Shown here piece by piece: positions 1 through 9,488 of a stretch of DNA of 64,000 nucleotides (positions are counted from its first letter, which is position 1; every line of letters starts with the position of its first letter). Source of the DNA: Bacillus thuringiensis. Lineage in GTDB: Bacteria > Bacillota > Bacilli > Bacillales > Bacillaceae_G. The notes beneath the pieces were generated by a model. It had not been told where the DNA came from, did not search any database, and worked only from the letters and a program-made list of their open reading frames with translations. The translations under genes and the position numbers were made by a program. The DNA is taken from assembly GCF_022095615.2 (NCBI RefSeq), contig NZ_CP155559.1:1113501-1177500 (forward strand). The letters run 5' to 3'.

Positions 1-37
1 AAATATATTCCTGCTATATATTTATGACAAGGATGTC

Positions 38-244
38 TTAAGAAGAACTAGTTGATGGTTTGATAGAAATAATTTGTCCTTTTGCCTGTAATGGGCGAAG
101 GGGTTCTGTAAATCCACCACTATTTGAGAATTTAGATAGAGCTTTAATACTTCCAGCAGTACCGATTTGGAATACAGAAGAGGTTGTAATGCTATCAATT
201 TTAATGCTGTTAATGATGATGCTTTGGTTTACGTAAAAATTCAA
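38..244 (-). CDS. gerPB: Spore germination protein GerPB
   Basis: This 68-residue protein is the second product of the gerP operon, whose proteins help germinants pass the spore coat. The sequence begins with the NFYVNQSI strand pattern and has the FQIGTAGS motif typical of GerPB. The start is TTG at 244, set by an AGAGGAGG ribosome site about 8 bases upstream; no ATG fits. It lies 14 bp after gerPA on the same strand. The rest of the operon (gerPC onward) should lie to the left of base 1, outside the window. The assignment rests on sequence recognition plus operon position and is secure. Confidence 0.9.
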   Translation of the reverse strand: MNFYVNQSIIINSIKIDSITTSSVFQIGTAGSIKALSKFSNSGGFTEPLRPLQAKGQIISIKPSTSSS

Positions 245-258
245 TGCAATCGCCTCCT

Positions 259-480
259 CTAAGTTGAACCAATTATCGCTTGATCAATTACATCGGAATC
301 ATTGACAGTCGTTGCGCTTTGATAATTGTAGACAGAAACGTTATCTCCCACATTAAAAGAGCCGGCCCCGGCGAAAGCACGTGAATAACTAATAGGCCTA
401 ATCGCAAATACATCTCCAATATGAAAAATACCACTTGATCCAATATTGACGATACGAATATGTCCGACCATGGCTGGCAT
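259..480 (-). CDS. gerPA: Spore germination protein GerPA
   Basis: First gene of the gerP operon, coding for a 73-residue protein needed for normal permeability of the spore coat to germinants. The N terminus MPAMVGHIRI and the following short beta-rich repeats (IGSSGIFHIGD) are diagnostic of GerPA. An upstream in-frame GTG at 489 overlaps the AAAGGTG ribosome site, so ATG at 480 is the credible start. A SigK-like promoter lies 38-67 bp upstream (518-547), which agrees with the known mother-cell, late-sporulation expression of gerP. Confidence 0.93.
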   Translation of the reverse strand: MPAMVGHIRIVNIGSSGIFHIGDVFAIRPISYSRAFAGAGSFNVGDNVSVYNYQSATTVNDSDVIDQAIIGST

Positions 481-517
481 ACAAAACACCTTTCGTTTTT
501 AAAATTTTCTTTTCTAC

Positions 518-547
518 TATTGTATGGGCGTTTTCAATAAAATGTGT
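518..547 (-). promoter_or_regulatory. SigK-type promoter of the gerP operon
   Basis: Read on the minus strand, ACAC (544-547) is followed after 17 bases by CATACAATA (518-526), which matches the SigK -35 (AC) and -10 (CATANNNTA) pattern. The gerP operon is known to be transcribed by SigK RNA polymerase in the mother cell. The match is visible; use in vivo is inferred. Confidence 0.65.
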
Positions 548-561
548 GTTTTTTTTATAAA

Positions 562-590
562 AGAAACACACGCGTTATTGCGTGTGTGTA
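562..590 (-). terminator. Terminator of the Spo0E-like gene
   Basis: CACACGC and GCGTGTG arms around a 6-base loop, followed on the minus strand by TTTCTTTT. The stop codon of the Spo0E-like gene lies within the loop, so the hairpin overlaps the end of the coding sequence. Confidence 0.65.
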
Positions 591-754
591 TCGAGTGTGT
601 GATTAGTGTGAAAATCAGTATGTACATGCCAAATTACATTTAAGAGCCTGTCCAGTTCTTGGCTACAATCCACTGTTTTTTGAGAAGTCATTCCGTAGCG
701 TTCAGCAAAATAAATCATTTTTTCGCGTTTTTTTTCAATCGCTTGCTCAAACAT
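575..754 (-). CDS. yisI: Spo0E-family aspartyl-phosphate phosphatase (YisI-like)
   Basis: Small (59-residue) Spo0E-like phosphatase, predicted to remove phosphate from the sporulation regulator Spo0A~P and so delay sporulation. The signature SQELDRLLN is present near the C terminus, after a first helix of the two-helix hairpin fold (EKKREKMIYFAERYG). An in-frame ATG at 769 lacks a ribosome site, while ATG at 754 follows AGATGGAG, so I prefer 754. The position between gerPA and yisK is the same as B. subtilis yisI. It is transcribed in the same direction as gerP, but a hairpin separates them. Confidence 0.85.
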   Translation of the reverse strand: MFEQAIEKKREKMIYFAERYGMTSQKTVDCSQELDRLLNVIWHVHTDFHTNHTLDTHTQ

Positions 755-991
755 TGAAATCGGCTCCATCTCTAAATGAAATTTTTAGTATATATGTAGT
801 ACATATTATACAAAAATCCCATAAAAAAGAAACACATTTGCTAAAAAAAGTAAAAATTCTACATTTTACGCCAAAAATAAAGGAGTAACGAATAGGATAT
901 GAGAAGAATATTGTAAAAATTAGCGTGCATGAGAAGGTTTTTTTCTTACGGATGCGAATACAATTAAAGGGTATGAGTTTTAGGATGGAGA

Positions 992-1900
992 GTGGAAATA
1001 TTGCGTTTGGTAACGGCGAAAAAAGATGAAAAGGTATTTGTAGGTATTGTGGATGAAGAGGAAGAAAAGGTATTACATGTAAGAGAAGCGCAAAGACAAA
1101 AAGGGGAAAAGGTTACGATTCCGATTACAATGTTAGAGTGTATTGAAAGAGGAACCGAATGCTTTGAAAAAATATGTGATATTGTAAATTGGGCGAAGGA
1201 AAATGAAGGAGCGGCGTATTATCCGTTAACTGAGGTGAAAATATTAGCACCAATTCCAAGGCCAAGGAAGAATATTCTTTGCGTTGGAAAGAACTATCGT
1301 GAGCATGCGATAGAAATGGGCGGAGTAGAGTCAATTCCAGAAAATATAATGATCTTTACGAAAGCGCCAACGACAGTTATTGGAATGAATGAAAAAATTA
1401 ATAGTCATCCCCACGCAACGAATGAACTAGACTATGAAGGAGAACTAGCTATCATCATTGGTAAGAGAGGGAAACAAATAAAAAAAGAAAAAGCACTTGA
1501 GCATGTTTTTGGTTATACCATTATAAATGATATAACTGCTCGCGACATTCAAAGGAAGCATAAACAATTTTTCCTTGGAAAAAGTTTCGATACGTTTTGT
1601 CCGATGGGACCGTATCTAATTCATAAATCAATGGTGAGTGCGCCAAATGCGTTACACATTGAAACGGTAGTAAACGGGGAAGTAAGGCAAACTTCAAATA
1701 CAAATAAAATGATTTTTACAATAGAAGAAATCATTTCAACGATAAGTAAAGGAATGACGTTAGAGCCAGGCGATATTATCGCAACAGGAACGCCGGCTGG
1801 TGTCGGGAAAGGTTTCACACCACCGAAGTTTTTGCATGCTGGTGATGAAGTGGTCATTACAGTAGAAGGAATTGGTACTTTGCGAAATGTAGTGAAATAA
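992..1900 (+). CDS. yisK: Fumarylacetoacetate hydrolase-family protein YisK
   Basis: A 302-residue protein of the FAH superfamily. Residues 1-90 form a variable N-terminal domain and 91-302 the catalytic fold, with the IPRPRKNILCVGKNYREH entry motif, the metal-binding ELDYEGELAIIIGKRG segment and the closing GDIIATGTPAGVG loop. B. subtilis YisK is reported as an oxaloacetate decarboxylase that associates with the Mbl cytoskeleton; the substrate here is inferred from that. The start is GTG at 992, 4 bases after GGATGGAG; a TTG at 1001 is a less likely alternative. It diverges from the Spo0E-like gene and ends in a bidirectional terminator. Confidence 0.88.
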   Translation: MEILRLVTAKKDEKVFVGIVDEEEEKVLHVREAQRQKGEKVTIPITMLECIERGTECFEKICDIVNWAKENEGAAYYPLTEVKILAPIPRPRKNILCVGKNYREHAIEMGGVESIPENIMIFTKAPTTVIGMNEKINSHPHATNELDYEGELAIIIGKRGKQIKKEKALEHVFGYTIINDITARDIQRKHKQFFLGKSFDTFCPMGPYLIHKSMVSAPNALHIETVVNGEVRQTSNTNKMIFTIEEIISTISKGMTLEPGDIIATGTPAGVGKGFTPPKFLHAGDEVVITVEGIGTLRNVVK

Positions 1901-1934
1901 AAAAAGAGCTATCTTGTGAAAAGATAGCTCTTTT
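1901..1934. terminator. Bidirectional terminator between yisK and a membrane-protein gene
   Basis: Perfect inverted repeat of AAAAAGAGCTATCTT around GTGAA, with A/T runs at both ends, placed between two convergent genes. Confidence 0.9.
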
Positions 1935-2219
1935 CTATGGTCTTGGGTGATAGAGGTAATCGATAATCGAAAAAGTGTAAAGACCAATGAATGCAAGTGT
2001 ACAAATGCCAAATAGTATAACCGTAAGTGCACTTTTTTCTCGTCCAAAACCAATGATAGTAAGAATAACAGCAGTCCAAAATGATGCTTTCAGTAATGTG
2101 AATGTAGTAGAAGTTGAGTAGTGACTAAGCAATGTTACGGAAATTAGGAAGCCGAAGAATGTAACTAAAATAAAAGATGTAGCTAAATAGTTAATATGTT
2201 TACCATACCTTAATAACAT
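1935..2219 (-). CDS. Small three-helix membrane protein, unknown function
   Basis: A 94-residue protein with three hydrophobic segments (about residues 11-33, 42-60 and 65-87) and short charged termini, so it should be an integral membrane protein. I do not recognise a family. The ATG at 2219 is preceded by GCAGGTG at good spacing. It stands alone between yisK and rocD, both of which have their own terminators. Nothing in the sequence indicates a substrate or partner. Confidence 0.72.
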   Translation of the reverse strand: MLLRYGKHINYLATSFILVTFFGFLISVTLLSHYSTSTTFTLLKASFWTAVILTIIGFGREKSALTVILFGICTLAFIGLYTFSIIDYLYHPRP

Positions 2220-2284
2220 ATCGCACCTGCTCTCTAAAATAAAATACAGAAAATTACAATTTTATTTTAGTATAAATCAATATA

Positions 2285-2321
2285 AAAAGAAAGAGGTTGT
2301 CCCAACATGTAGGGCAACCTC
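2285..2321 (-). terminator. rocD terminator
   Basis: GAGGTTGCCC/GGACAACCTC hairpin followed by TTTCTTTTT on the minus strand, just downstream of the rocD stop. Confidence 0.85.
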
Positions 2322-2328
2322 TCTATTA

Positions 2329-3519
2329 TTACGATAATACCGCTTTAATTTTTTGGAACGCCCACTCTAAATCTTCTTCAGAGATTACTAGAGGTGGTGC
2401 GATACGAATTACATTTTCGTGTGTTTCTTTACATAATAGACCAGCTGCTTTTAGTTGTTCACAGTAAGGACGAGCTGGCTCGTTCAATTCGATACCGATG
2501 AATAAGCCTTTACCGCGAATATCAGTAATCATTGGGTTATCAATTTCTTTTAATTGCCCAACTAATTTTTCACCTAATTGAAGAGAACGCTCTGTTAATT
2601 TTTCTTCTTCTAACACTTCAAGAGCTGCGATAGAAACAGCACATGCAAGTGGATTACCACCGAATGTAGAACCGTGAGAACCTGGCTCGAATACGCCTAA
2701 AATGTCGCGGTTTGCTGCTACGCAAGAGATTGGGAATACGCCGCCGCCAAGTGCTTTACCAAGTATGTACATGTCAGGAGTTACATTGTCCCAATCACAA
2801 GCAAATACTTTACCAGTACGGCCTAAACCTGTTTGGATCTCATCTGCTACAAATAAAACGTTTTCTTTTTTACATACTTCAAGAGCTTCTTTTAAGAAAC
2901 CAACTGGTGGGATGTTAATTCCTGCTTCACCTTGGATTGGCTCTAAAATGAATGCAGCTGTATTTGGTGTAATTGCAGCTTTTAACGCTTCTAAATCACC
3001 GTAAGGAATTACGATAATGCCAGGAAGCATTGGACCGAATCCACGCTTGTACTCTTCGTTTGAAGACATAGAAACAGCACCCATTGTACGACCGTGGAAG
3101 TTATCTTCACAAACGATGATTTCAGCACGGTTTGCTTCTACTTTCTTCACATCATAAGCCCAGCGGCGAGCTGTTTTAATTGCAGTTTCAACAGCTTCTG
3201 CACCTGTATTCATTGGAAGTACCATTTCTTTATTAGTTAGTTTCGCAACTTTTTCGTACCAAGGACCTAATTGATCGCTATGGAAAGCACGAGAAGTTAA
3301 CGTAACACGATTAGCTTGGTCAATTAAAGCATTAATAATTTTTGGGTGACGATGACCTTGGTTTACTGCAGAATATGCACTTAATAAGTCCATATAGCGG
3401 TTTCCTTCAGGATCTTCTACCCAAACGCCTTCTGCTTTAGAAATAACGATTGGAAGTGGGTGATAGTTATTTGCCCCGTATGTGTCTGTAAGTTCGATAA
3501 TATCCTTAGTTTGAATCAT
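2329..3519 (-). CDS. rocD: Ornithine aminotransferase
   Basis: A 396-residue PLP enzyme of aminotransferase class III that converts ornithine and 2-oxoglutarate to glutamate semialdehyde and glutamate, a step in arginine and ornithine breakdown. Visible family features are the N-terminal [10 protein letters not shown] segment, [12 protein letters not shown] (phosphate-binding helix), [13 protein letters not shown] (PLP-contacting Asp) and [12 protein letters not shown] carrying the Schiff-base lysine. Length is normal for RocD. ATG at 3519 follows AAAGGGGG. B. subtilis has no gene at this place, so it is an insertion relative to that order. It is monocistronic, with its own terminator. Confidence 0.95.
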   Translation of the reverse strand: MIQTKDIIELTDTYGANNYHPLPIVISKAEGVWVEDPEGNRYMDLLSAYSAVNQGHRHPKIINALIDQANRVTLTSRAFHSDQLGPWYEKVAKLTNKEMVLPMNTGAEAVETAIKTARRWAYDVKKVEANRAEIIVCEDNFHGRTMGAVSMSSNEEYKRGFGPMLPGIIVIPYGDLEALKAAITPNTAAFILEPIQGEAGINIPPVGFLKEALEVCKKENVLFVADEIQTGLGRTGKVFACDWDNVTPDMYILGKALGGGVFPISCVAANRDILGVFEPGSHGSTFGGNPLACAVSIAALEVLEEEKLTERSLQLGEKLVGQLKEIDNPMITDIRGKGLFIGIELNEPARPYCEQLKAAGLLCKETHENVIRIAPPLVISEEDLEWAFQKIKAVLS

Positions 3520-3567
3520 GATTGTTCCCCCTTTTGTTATTACAAGAAGTTTGTAAATACTCTAAAT

Positions 3568-3576
3568 ATTATAGCA
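3568..3576 (-). promoter_or_regulatory. Extended -10 element upstream of rocD
   Basis: On the minus strand TGCTATAAT is an exact extended -10 (TGNTATAAT), 49-57 bp upstream of the start codon. A convincing -35 is not seen, which is usual for extended -10 promoters. Confidence 0.45.
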
Positions 3577-3648
3577 TTTAAATGTAAAAAAGCGAAACAT
3601 TTCCTGAAAATAAATGAACATGTTATCATATAGAGTGAAAAAGTGTGA

Positions 3649-4038
<390 letters not shown>

Positions 4039-4041
4039 AAA

Positions 4042-4091
4042 TAAAACCACCTTATAATCTCAAGTGTTTGGGAGGTAAGGTGGTTTTTTTA
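4042..4091. terminator. Bidirectional terminator between yisL and yisN
   Basis: ACCACCTTA...TAAGGTGGT stem with a 21-base loop, A-rich on the left and a seven-T run on the right, between convergent genes. Confidence 0.8.
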
Positions 4092-4093
4092 TT

Positions 4094-4648
4094 TTATGTA
4101 GCATCGATATGTAACTCTTCTCCGGTTACTTTCGTAAAACGAAACATGTTTTTATTTGACGTAGCGTGACGAACGAAATGGTGTTGCAGTGTACAAATCA
4201 TCTCTTCGTTATCAAACAAAAGAATATTTACTCCTTCGCGTGCTTCTTCTTTCGGTAAGAAGGATAAATAATTATGACAATACATGCAATCATATAAAGA
4301 GTAATGAAGGGATTGCAATGATTCGGTTAATAACGTAAAGACAGAGTCAGGTAATTCCTCAAGCCATTCCGTATAGCTAAGAAGTAATTTCTTTCGAATT
4401 CGTATCATTTCCCCGTTTTGCAGGTGGTGCTGTTCGTTGGCGATTTGTAATACATCTTGCTCATAGAAACGAGCTGGTAGCCAGTTGTTGTTATATAAAA
4501 TCTCAAAGCCATCTTCGGCAATATCTTCTAATAAAAATGCTTCATCATTTTCATCATCAAAGAATACCCATTCATTGTTTATATATTCTACATTACCAAC
4601 TGTATGAGCGCGAGGCTGGTTATATAAAATATGGTTACGTTGTATCAT
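4094..4648 (-). CDS. yisN: YisN-like protein (DUF2777)
   Basis: A 184-residue acidic cytoplasmic-looking protein with no membrane segment or signal peptide. It carries a paired-cysteine feature (CMYCHNYLSF, about residues 120-129). The sequence and its position between yisL and asnO identify it as the YisN/DUF2777 family, of unknown function. A zinc-binding role for the CxxCH cluster is only a guess. The start ATG at 4648 is downstream of an AAAGGAGAAA site. Confidence 0.8.
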   Translation of the reverse strand: MIQRNHILYNQPRAHTVGNVEYINNEWVFFDDENDEAFLLEDIAEDGFEILYNNNWLPARFYEQDVLQIANEQHHLQNGEMIRIRKKLLLSYTEWLEELPDSVFTLLTESLQSLHYSLYDCMYCHNYLSFLPKEEAREGVNILLFDNEEMICTLQHHFVRHATSNKNMFRFTKVTGEELHIDAT

Positions 4649-4887
4649 ACACGATTTCTCCTTTATGAAAAGTAGTTATTTCTGTTATAGACAGTTCGTG
4701 CATTCTTTATAACTAGACACATCTAGACATAGGTGGGCATACAATAAAACACGTTTTACTGAGTGAAAATGCTATTCCGTATGTGGGTAGTAGATTATAG
4801 TCAAGTTTGTCATTTTTTTGATCCGCACCTTTAAGGTGGGGATTACTGCTCGTTTAGGAAAAGAAATAAGATGGAAGGATGATTCGT

Positions 4888-6735
4888 ATGTGCGGGATTA
4901 CAGGATGGGTGGATTATAAACGCTCATTAGAAGGAGAAAGGGACGTCGTTACGAAGATGGCCGAGACGTTAGCGAAGCGTGGCCCGGATGATAATAAAGT
5001 TTGGATTAAAGGCAATGTCGCATTTGGCCATAAACGGTTAATCGTTGTTGATCCTGAGGGTGGTAAACAACCGATGACTTGTTTAAAAGATGAAACGAAT
5101 TATGCGATTTGCTATAACGGCGAACTGTATAACACGGAAGATATTAGAAAGGAACTATTAAGAAGAGGATATACGTTCAAAGGTCATTCTGATACGGAAG
5201 TACTATTAGCGTCGTATATTGAATGGAAAGAAGAATGTGTCGATCATTTAAACGGTATATATGCGTTCGCCGTATGGGATGAACAGAAAGAACAAGTGTT
5301 TATTGCGCGAGATCGATTAGGGGTAAAACCGCTATTTTATAAATATGATAGTGGGCGATTATTATTTGGTTCAGAGTTAAAAGCGATACTGGCTCATCCG
5401 GATGTGAAAGCGGAAGTAACGTTAGAAGGATTATCAGAAATATTCGGTCTTGGACCATCTAGAACACCTGGTCACGGTATTTATGCTGGTATAAAAGAAT
5501 TACGTCCAGGTCATGCAATGACATTTTCAAAGAATGGTTTATGTATATGGAGATATTGGAATGTAGAAAGCAAAAAGCACGAAGACTCCTTTGAAGAAAC
5601 AGTAGAGAAAACACGCTTTTTATTACAAGATGCAATTACGAGGCAACTCGTTTCTGACGTACCACTATGTACTTTTTTATCAGGCGGTGTAGATTCGAGC
5701 GCGATTACAGCAATTGCTGCGAGAGAATATGAAAGATCAGGGAAAGGACAATTACACACATACTCTGTTGATTATGAAGATAATGACAAATACTTTAAAG
5801 CGAATGCGTTCCAGCCAAATTCAGATGCTCCGTTTATTCATTTGATGACCGAGACGTTTCAAACAACCCATCATCGTTGTGTCATTTCAAATGAACAATT
5901 AGCACAGTATTTAACAGAAGCCGTACTCGTTCGTGATTTGCCTGGTATGGCTGATATTGATTCGTCATTATTATGGTTTTGTCGTGAAATCAAACAAGAT
6001 TTTGTCGTCGGTTTATCTGGGGAATGTGCAGATGAAATATTTGGTGGTTATCCGTGGTTTTATAGAGAAGATGATTTACAATCGAGTGCATTTCCATGGA
6101 TGCGCTCTACAGAAGCACGGGAACAACTTCTGAAAAAAGAATGGAGAAATAAATTAAATTTACAACAATATGTACAGCAGCGTTATGAAGAATCCATTCA
6201 AGAAGTTCCTATTTTAGAGGGAGAAAGCCCAATTGAAGCAAAGAGAAGACAATTATTTTACTTGAACATGGTATGGTTTATGACAACATTATTAGACAGA
6301 AAAGACCGTATGAGTATGGGGGCAAGCTTAGAAGTACGCGTTCCGTTTGCAGACCATCGACTTGTCGAATATGCGTGGAATATTCCTTGGGAAATGAAAA
6401 TGTATAAAAACCGCGAAAAAGGTCTATTGCGTAAAGCGTTAGAAGGATTACTTCCAAATGACATTTTATATAGAAAGAAGAGTCCATATCCGAAAACGCA
6501 TAATCCGCACTATACGAAAGCAGTAACAGTATGGCTACAAGATTTATTAACGGATAAAGGATCAATTTTACACGAACTATTTGATAAAGAGCAGCTGAGC
6601 GGATTAATTGAGTCAGGTGGCAGTGCATTTCAGTCCCCTTGGTTCGGTCAATTAATGACTGGTCCTCAGCTTTTAGCTCATTTAGCGCAAATTCATGTTT
6701 GGTTTAAAGAGTATGGGGTGAATATTAAAGAATAG
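4888..6735 (+). CDS. asnO: Asparagine synthase (glutamine-hydrolysing), AsnO-type
   Basis: A 615-residue enzyme that makes asparagine from aspartate, glutamine and ATP. The N-terminal class II glutamine amidotransferase domain (1-210) requires Cys2 as nucleophile, so the start is ATG at 4888 giving MCGITGWV; the in-frame ATG at 4879 would bury the cysteine. GGAAGG lies 9 bases upstream. The synthase domain (about 240-600) has the PP-loop SGGVDSS and the LDRKDRMSMGASLEVRVPF segment. B. subtilis asnO at the same place is expressed during sporulation. It is a single-gene unit closed by a strong hairpin. Confidence 0.94.
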   Translation: MCGITGWVDYKRSLEGERDVVTKMAETLAKRGPDDNKVWIKGNVAFGHKRLIVVDPEGGKQPMTCLKDETNYAICYNGELYNTEDIRKELLRRGYTFKGHSDTEVLLASYIEWKEECVDHLNGIYAFAVWDEQKEQVFIARDRLGVKPLFYKYDSGRLLFGSELKAILAHPDVKAEVTLEGLSEIFGLGPSRTPGHGIYAGIKELRPGHAMTFSKNGLCIWRYWNVESKKHEDSFEETVEKTRFLLQDAITRQLVSDVPLCTFLSGGVDSSAITAIAAREYERSGKGQLHTYSVDYEDNDKYFKANAFQPNSDAPFIHLMTETFQTTHHRCVISNEQLAQYLTEAVLVRDLPGMADIDSSLLWFCREIKQDFVVGLSGECADEIFGGYPWFYREDDLQSSAFPWMRSTEAREQLLKKEWRNKLNLQQYVQQRYEESIQEVPILEGESPIEAKRRQLFYLNMVWFMTTLLDRKDRMSMGASLEVRVPFADHRLVEYAWNIPWEMKMYKNREKGLLRKALEGLLPNDILYRKKSPYPKTHNPHYTKAVTVWLQDLLTDKGSILHELFDKEQLSGLIESGGSAFQSPWFGQLMTGPQLLAHLAQIHVWFKEYGVNIKE

Positions 6736-6737
6736 AG

Positions 6738-6770
6738 AAAAGAGCGGCTTACTGGTGTGAGCCGCTCTTT
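6738..6770. terminator. Terminator between asnO and the phosphatase-like gene
   Basis: AAAGAGCGGCT...AGCCGCTCTTT stem between the 3' ends of two convergent genes, able to serve both. Confidence 0.85.
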
Positions 6771-6773
6771 CTC

Positions 6774-9332
6774 TTATTTTACTTCAATATAAATATATTT
6801 GTTGTATTTCTTGTCTTCAGTCGTTGCTGTTAAAACAACACGTCCAGGTTTTAAAGCTTTTACATACGCTCTGTCATTTTGATGTTCTAGTGTAGCGATG
6901 CTAGAATCGCTGCTTTTCCAATTCAGCTTTTTGTTTGTTGCATTTTCAGGAAGAACGGAAGCAGATAGAAGCTTTGTATTTCCTTGGTCAAGCTTGAAAG
7001 AACGTTCATCCACCTTTATTCCTGTAGCCGGTACATAATTTGGTTGCACTGTTACATTGCATGTTGCCATATATTCTCCTGTTGCAGTTGTTACAGTAAT
7101 TGTCACAGTACCAGCTTGTTTCGCATGGACAGTTGTTTTTCCGTTTGCTGTTTCTACTGTAGCGATAAACGGATTACTACTTGTCCAAGATAATGTTTTA
7201 TTTGATACATTTTGATTGATTTCAGGAGAAAGCTCAAATGATTCTCCTTCTTTTAGCGTGTGTTCTGATGAATTTAATTTAATGTTGGTAGGGAAGGTTG
7301 TTAATAAATTTTCAGGTGTTTTTGCATCCCAAGTTACTGGCTGATTTAAGCGCAATGCTTTTGCTACAACAGCAGCTGTATCCATATTTGTCATTGGAGC
7401 TGTAATAGTCAAAGGTGCGTTTATTCCAGGTCCGTTTATTGCCCAGAATATATTTTTCTCTTCAGGAGAGTTGCCGCCATGACCGAATCCTTTTCCGCCG
7501 TGATCTGTTGTCATAATAATAAGGCTATCATCGATTAAACCAGCATCACGAATTGCTTCTAATATGCTATTTACATTACGATCGGTCCGTTCAATTTGTT
7601 TCATATACTCAGGGCTTCCATGACCATAAGTGTGGCCGGCTTCATCAATTTCATCTAATTGAATAAATGTTACATCTGTTTCCTTCCCTTTCGTAAGAAT
7701 ATAGTCGACAATTTTTGGTGTCAGCTCATCATCGTGTGTAGATTGTAAATAAGCACCCGATGATTGTTCGATAATGCCGAAATTAATTGGATTCCAACCA
7801 ACGAATGATGCGAGTGTGGCATCTGGTCGCTCTTGTTTTAACATTTTCATAAATGATGGGACTGTTGAATTTTCTGGGAATAGAGTCGATTCAGCGATTG
7901 CATTTGTTATTTTCGTTTTATCTGCTACTGAACCGTGTAAAATACCAGCCCAGTTTTGACCACTCATCGTTGGTGAAAGAGCTTGTGCTGTATAAGTGCT
8001 AGCGCCGTTAGAGATGAAATTTTGAATATGAGGTGCATTTGCATTTTTTACAGCCACGCCTGCCCCATCTAAGCCGATAATAAAGACATGTTTATAAGGG
8101 AAAGTATTATGCTTATTTAATTCCTTTTCTAATATTTGTATATCCATTTCGTTTATTATGCTGTCTTCATTTAAATCAGCTTTTTTTATTTCATTCCAGT
8201 TTGCATGAGTAGGAGTACTTCCGATAAATGTTTTTGCCATGTTTATGTCATCATTCGATAACAATCCATCTTGATTAATATCAAGTGAGTTTGCCACTAT
8301 AACTTCAGATTGAACTGTGTTTTTACCATCCTCAGATGTAGCTTGAATCGTTGTTTTTCCGGTTGCTTTTCCTGTTATCTTTACTTTTCCATCAACCATT
8401 TGAACTTCTGCAATATTTGGATTGGTGCTTTTCCATGTAACATTTTTATTTGTGGCATCGAGTGGTTTTATCTCTGTGTGAAGATAAGTAAATCCTCCTA
8501 CTTTTAATTGAACAGAAGGTTGATCGATTAAAAGATCCGTAACGGGAATTGGTGGAGCGGCTTCATACATCGCTTGAACTTCTTCAATTGTCACGGATTT
8601 TTTGAAAATGGATAAATCATCTAGTTTCATATTGAAGTTATTTCCGAATAAAGAACCTTTTCCATCCACTCCAATTTTAGGTGTGTAATTTGTATCAATT
8701 GTACCTTTCATTTTACTAATATCAACTTGCTTCGCGATTTTTCCATCTTTATAAATCGTTGCATTGCTATTACGATCGTGTGAAATTACGATATGATGCC
8801 AAGCGTTATCAGCGACATTAGGGATAGTGGAATCAACACGAGAACTACCGGAAGTTTTGAAGTTCCAAAGTAACGATTTGTCTTTTAAGCCGACAAACCA
8901 GCCTAAGTTTCCGCCACTGTTCCAATCTTTGTTTGAAATAATGGCTGGATCAGCGTTTACACCAGATGATTTTATCCAAAAAGCTATTGTGAAGTTTGTA
9001 TTCTCGCCAAATTTAAACTGTTCGTTATTTCCTAAGTCAATATAGGAAGCTTCTTTTTGCGACGTTGCTTTAAATTGAAGAGCTTTATTGATGCGGCCGT
9101 CTGTAAAGAGAGGGTTTCCATTTTTGAAAGCGATGGAATGTTTAGAAGTTGAACTATCTGACAAATTTTCGTCAAATGATAATTTTAAAACTTCAGCTGA
9201 TGTATTGATTTCTTGTTGTATGGATATAATTGGGGATTCTGCTAAAACGTTCGTTGGGATAACGGTAGATAAAAATGTACCCATTGTTAATGTAGAAATA
9301 ATCGATGATTTTTTTATAAAAGGCTTCTTCAT
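6774..9332 (-). CDS. Secreted LamG / Ig-like (Big_2) / dockerin-like / type I phosphodiesterase protein
   Basis: An 852-residue secreted multidomain protein. A Sec signal peptide (1-31) precedes a LamG-like lectin fold (about 45-255), a bacterial Ig-like domain (265-347), a dockerin-like pair of calcium loops (DINQDGLLSNDD at 351-362 and ADLNEDSIINEMD at 385-397), a catalytic alkaline-phosphatase/nucleotide-pyrophosphatase domain (412-665) and two more Ig-like domains (685-765, 768-852). The six metal-binding residues appear intact (D422, D563, H567, D610, H611, H618), as does a nucleophile Thr/Ser around 455-457. No LPXTG anchor or SLH domain is present, so it may be released or held by protein-protein contacts. 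The substrate is unknown. It is transcribed alone. Confidence 0.85.
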   Translation of the reverse strand: MKKPFIKKSSIISTLTMGTFLSTVIPTNVLAESPIISIQQEINTSAEVLKLSFDENLSDSSTSKHSIAFKNGNPLFTDGRINKALQFKATSQKEASYIDLGNNEQFKFGENTNFTIAFWIKSSGVNADPAIISNKDWNSGGNLGWFVGLKDKSLLWNFKTSGSSRVDSTIPNVADNAWHHIVISHDRNSNATIYKDGKIAKQVDISKMKGTIDTNYTPKIGVDGKGSLFGNNFNMKLDDLSIFKKSVTIEEVQAMYEAAPPIPVTDLLIDQPSVQLKVGGFTYLHTEIKPLDATNKNVTWKSTNPNIAEVQMVDGKVKITGKATGKTTIQATSEDGKNTVQSEVIVANSLDINQDGLLSNDDINMAKTFIGSTPTHANWNEIKKADLNEDSIINEMDIQILEKELNKHNTFPYKHVFIIGLDGAGVAVKNANAPHIQNFISNGASTYTAQALSPTMSGQNWAGILHGSVADKTKITNAIAESTLFPENSTVPSFMKMLKQERPDATLASFVGWNPINFGIIEQSSGAYLQSTHDDELTPKIVDYILTKGKETDVTFIQLDEIDEAGHTYGHGSPEYMKQIERTDRNVNSILEAIRDAGLIDDSLIIMTTDHGGKGFGHGGNSPEEKNIFWAINGPGINAPLTITAPMTNMDTAAVVAKALRLNQPVTWDAKTPENLLTTFPTNIKLNSSEHTLKEGESFELSPEINQNVSNKTLSWTSSNPFIATVETANGKTTVHAKQAGTVTITVTTATGEYMATCNVTVQPNYVPATGIKVDERSFKLDQGNTKLLSASVLPENATNKKLNWKSSDSSIATLEHQNDRAYVKALKPGRVVLTATTEDKKYNKYIYIEVK

Positions 9333-9488
9333 TATAATTCCTCCTTAACGGTTACCCGTTTGTTTTTTTCTAAGTTTCATAATAAAACGCAAATTTTGAG
9401 GATGAGTAACTAGAATATTGAGAATTCTTTAAGTTGATATGAAGTTCCACAAAGAATTTGTTTCTATATAGTTTGGAAGAATCGAAAC

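Noticed and set aside
4818..4845. Small CACCTT/AAGGTG palindrome upstream of asnO
   Set aside because: Short stem, no consensus match to a known regulator and no clear relation to a promoter.
4879..4887. Start of asparagine synthase at the upstream ATG
   Set aside because: It would add three residues before the catalytic Cys2, which must be N-terminal after Met removal.
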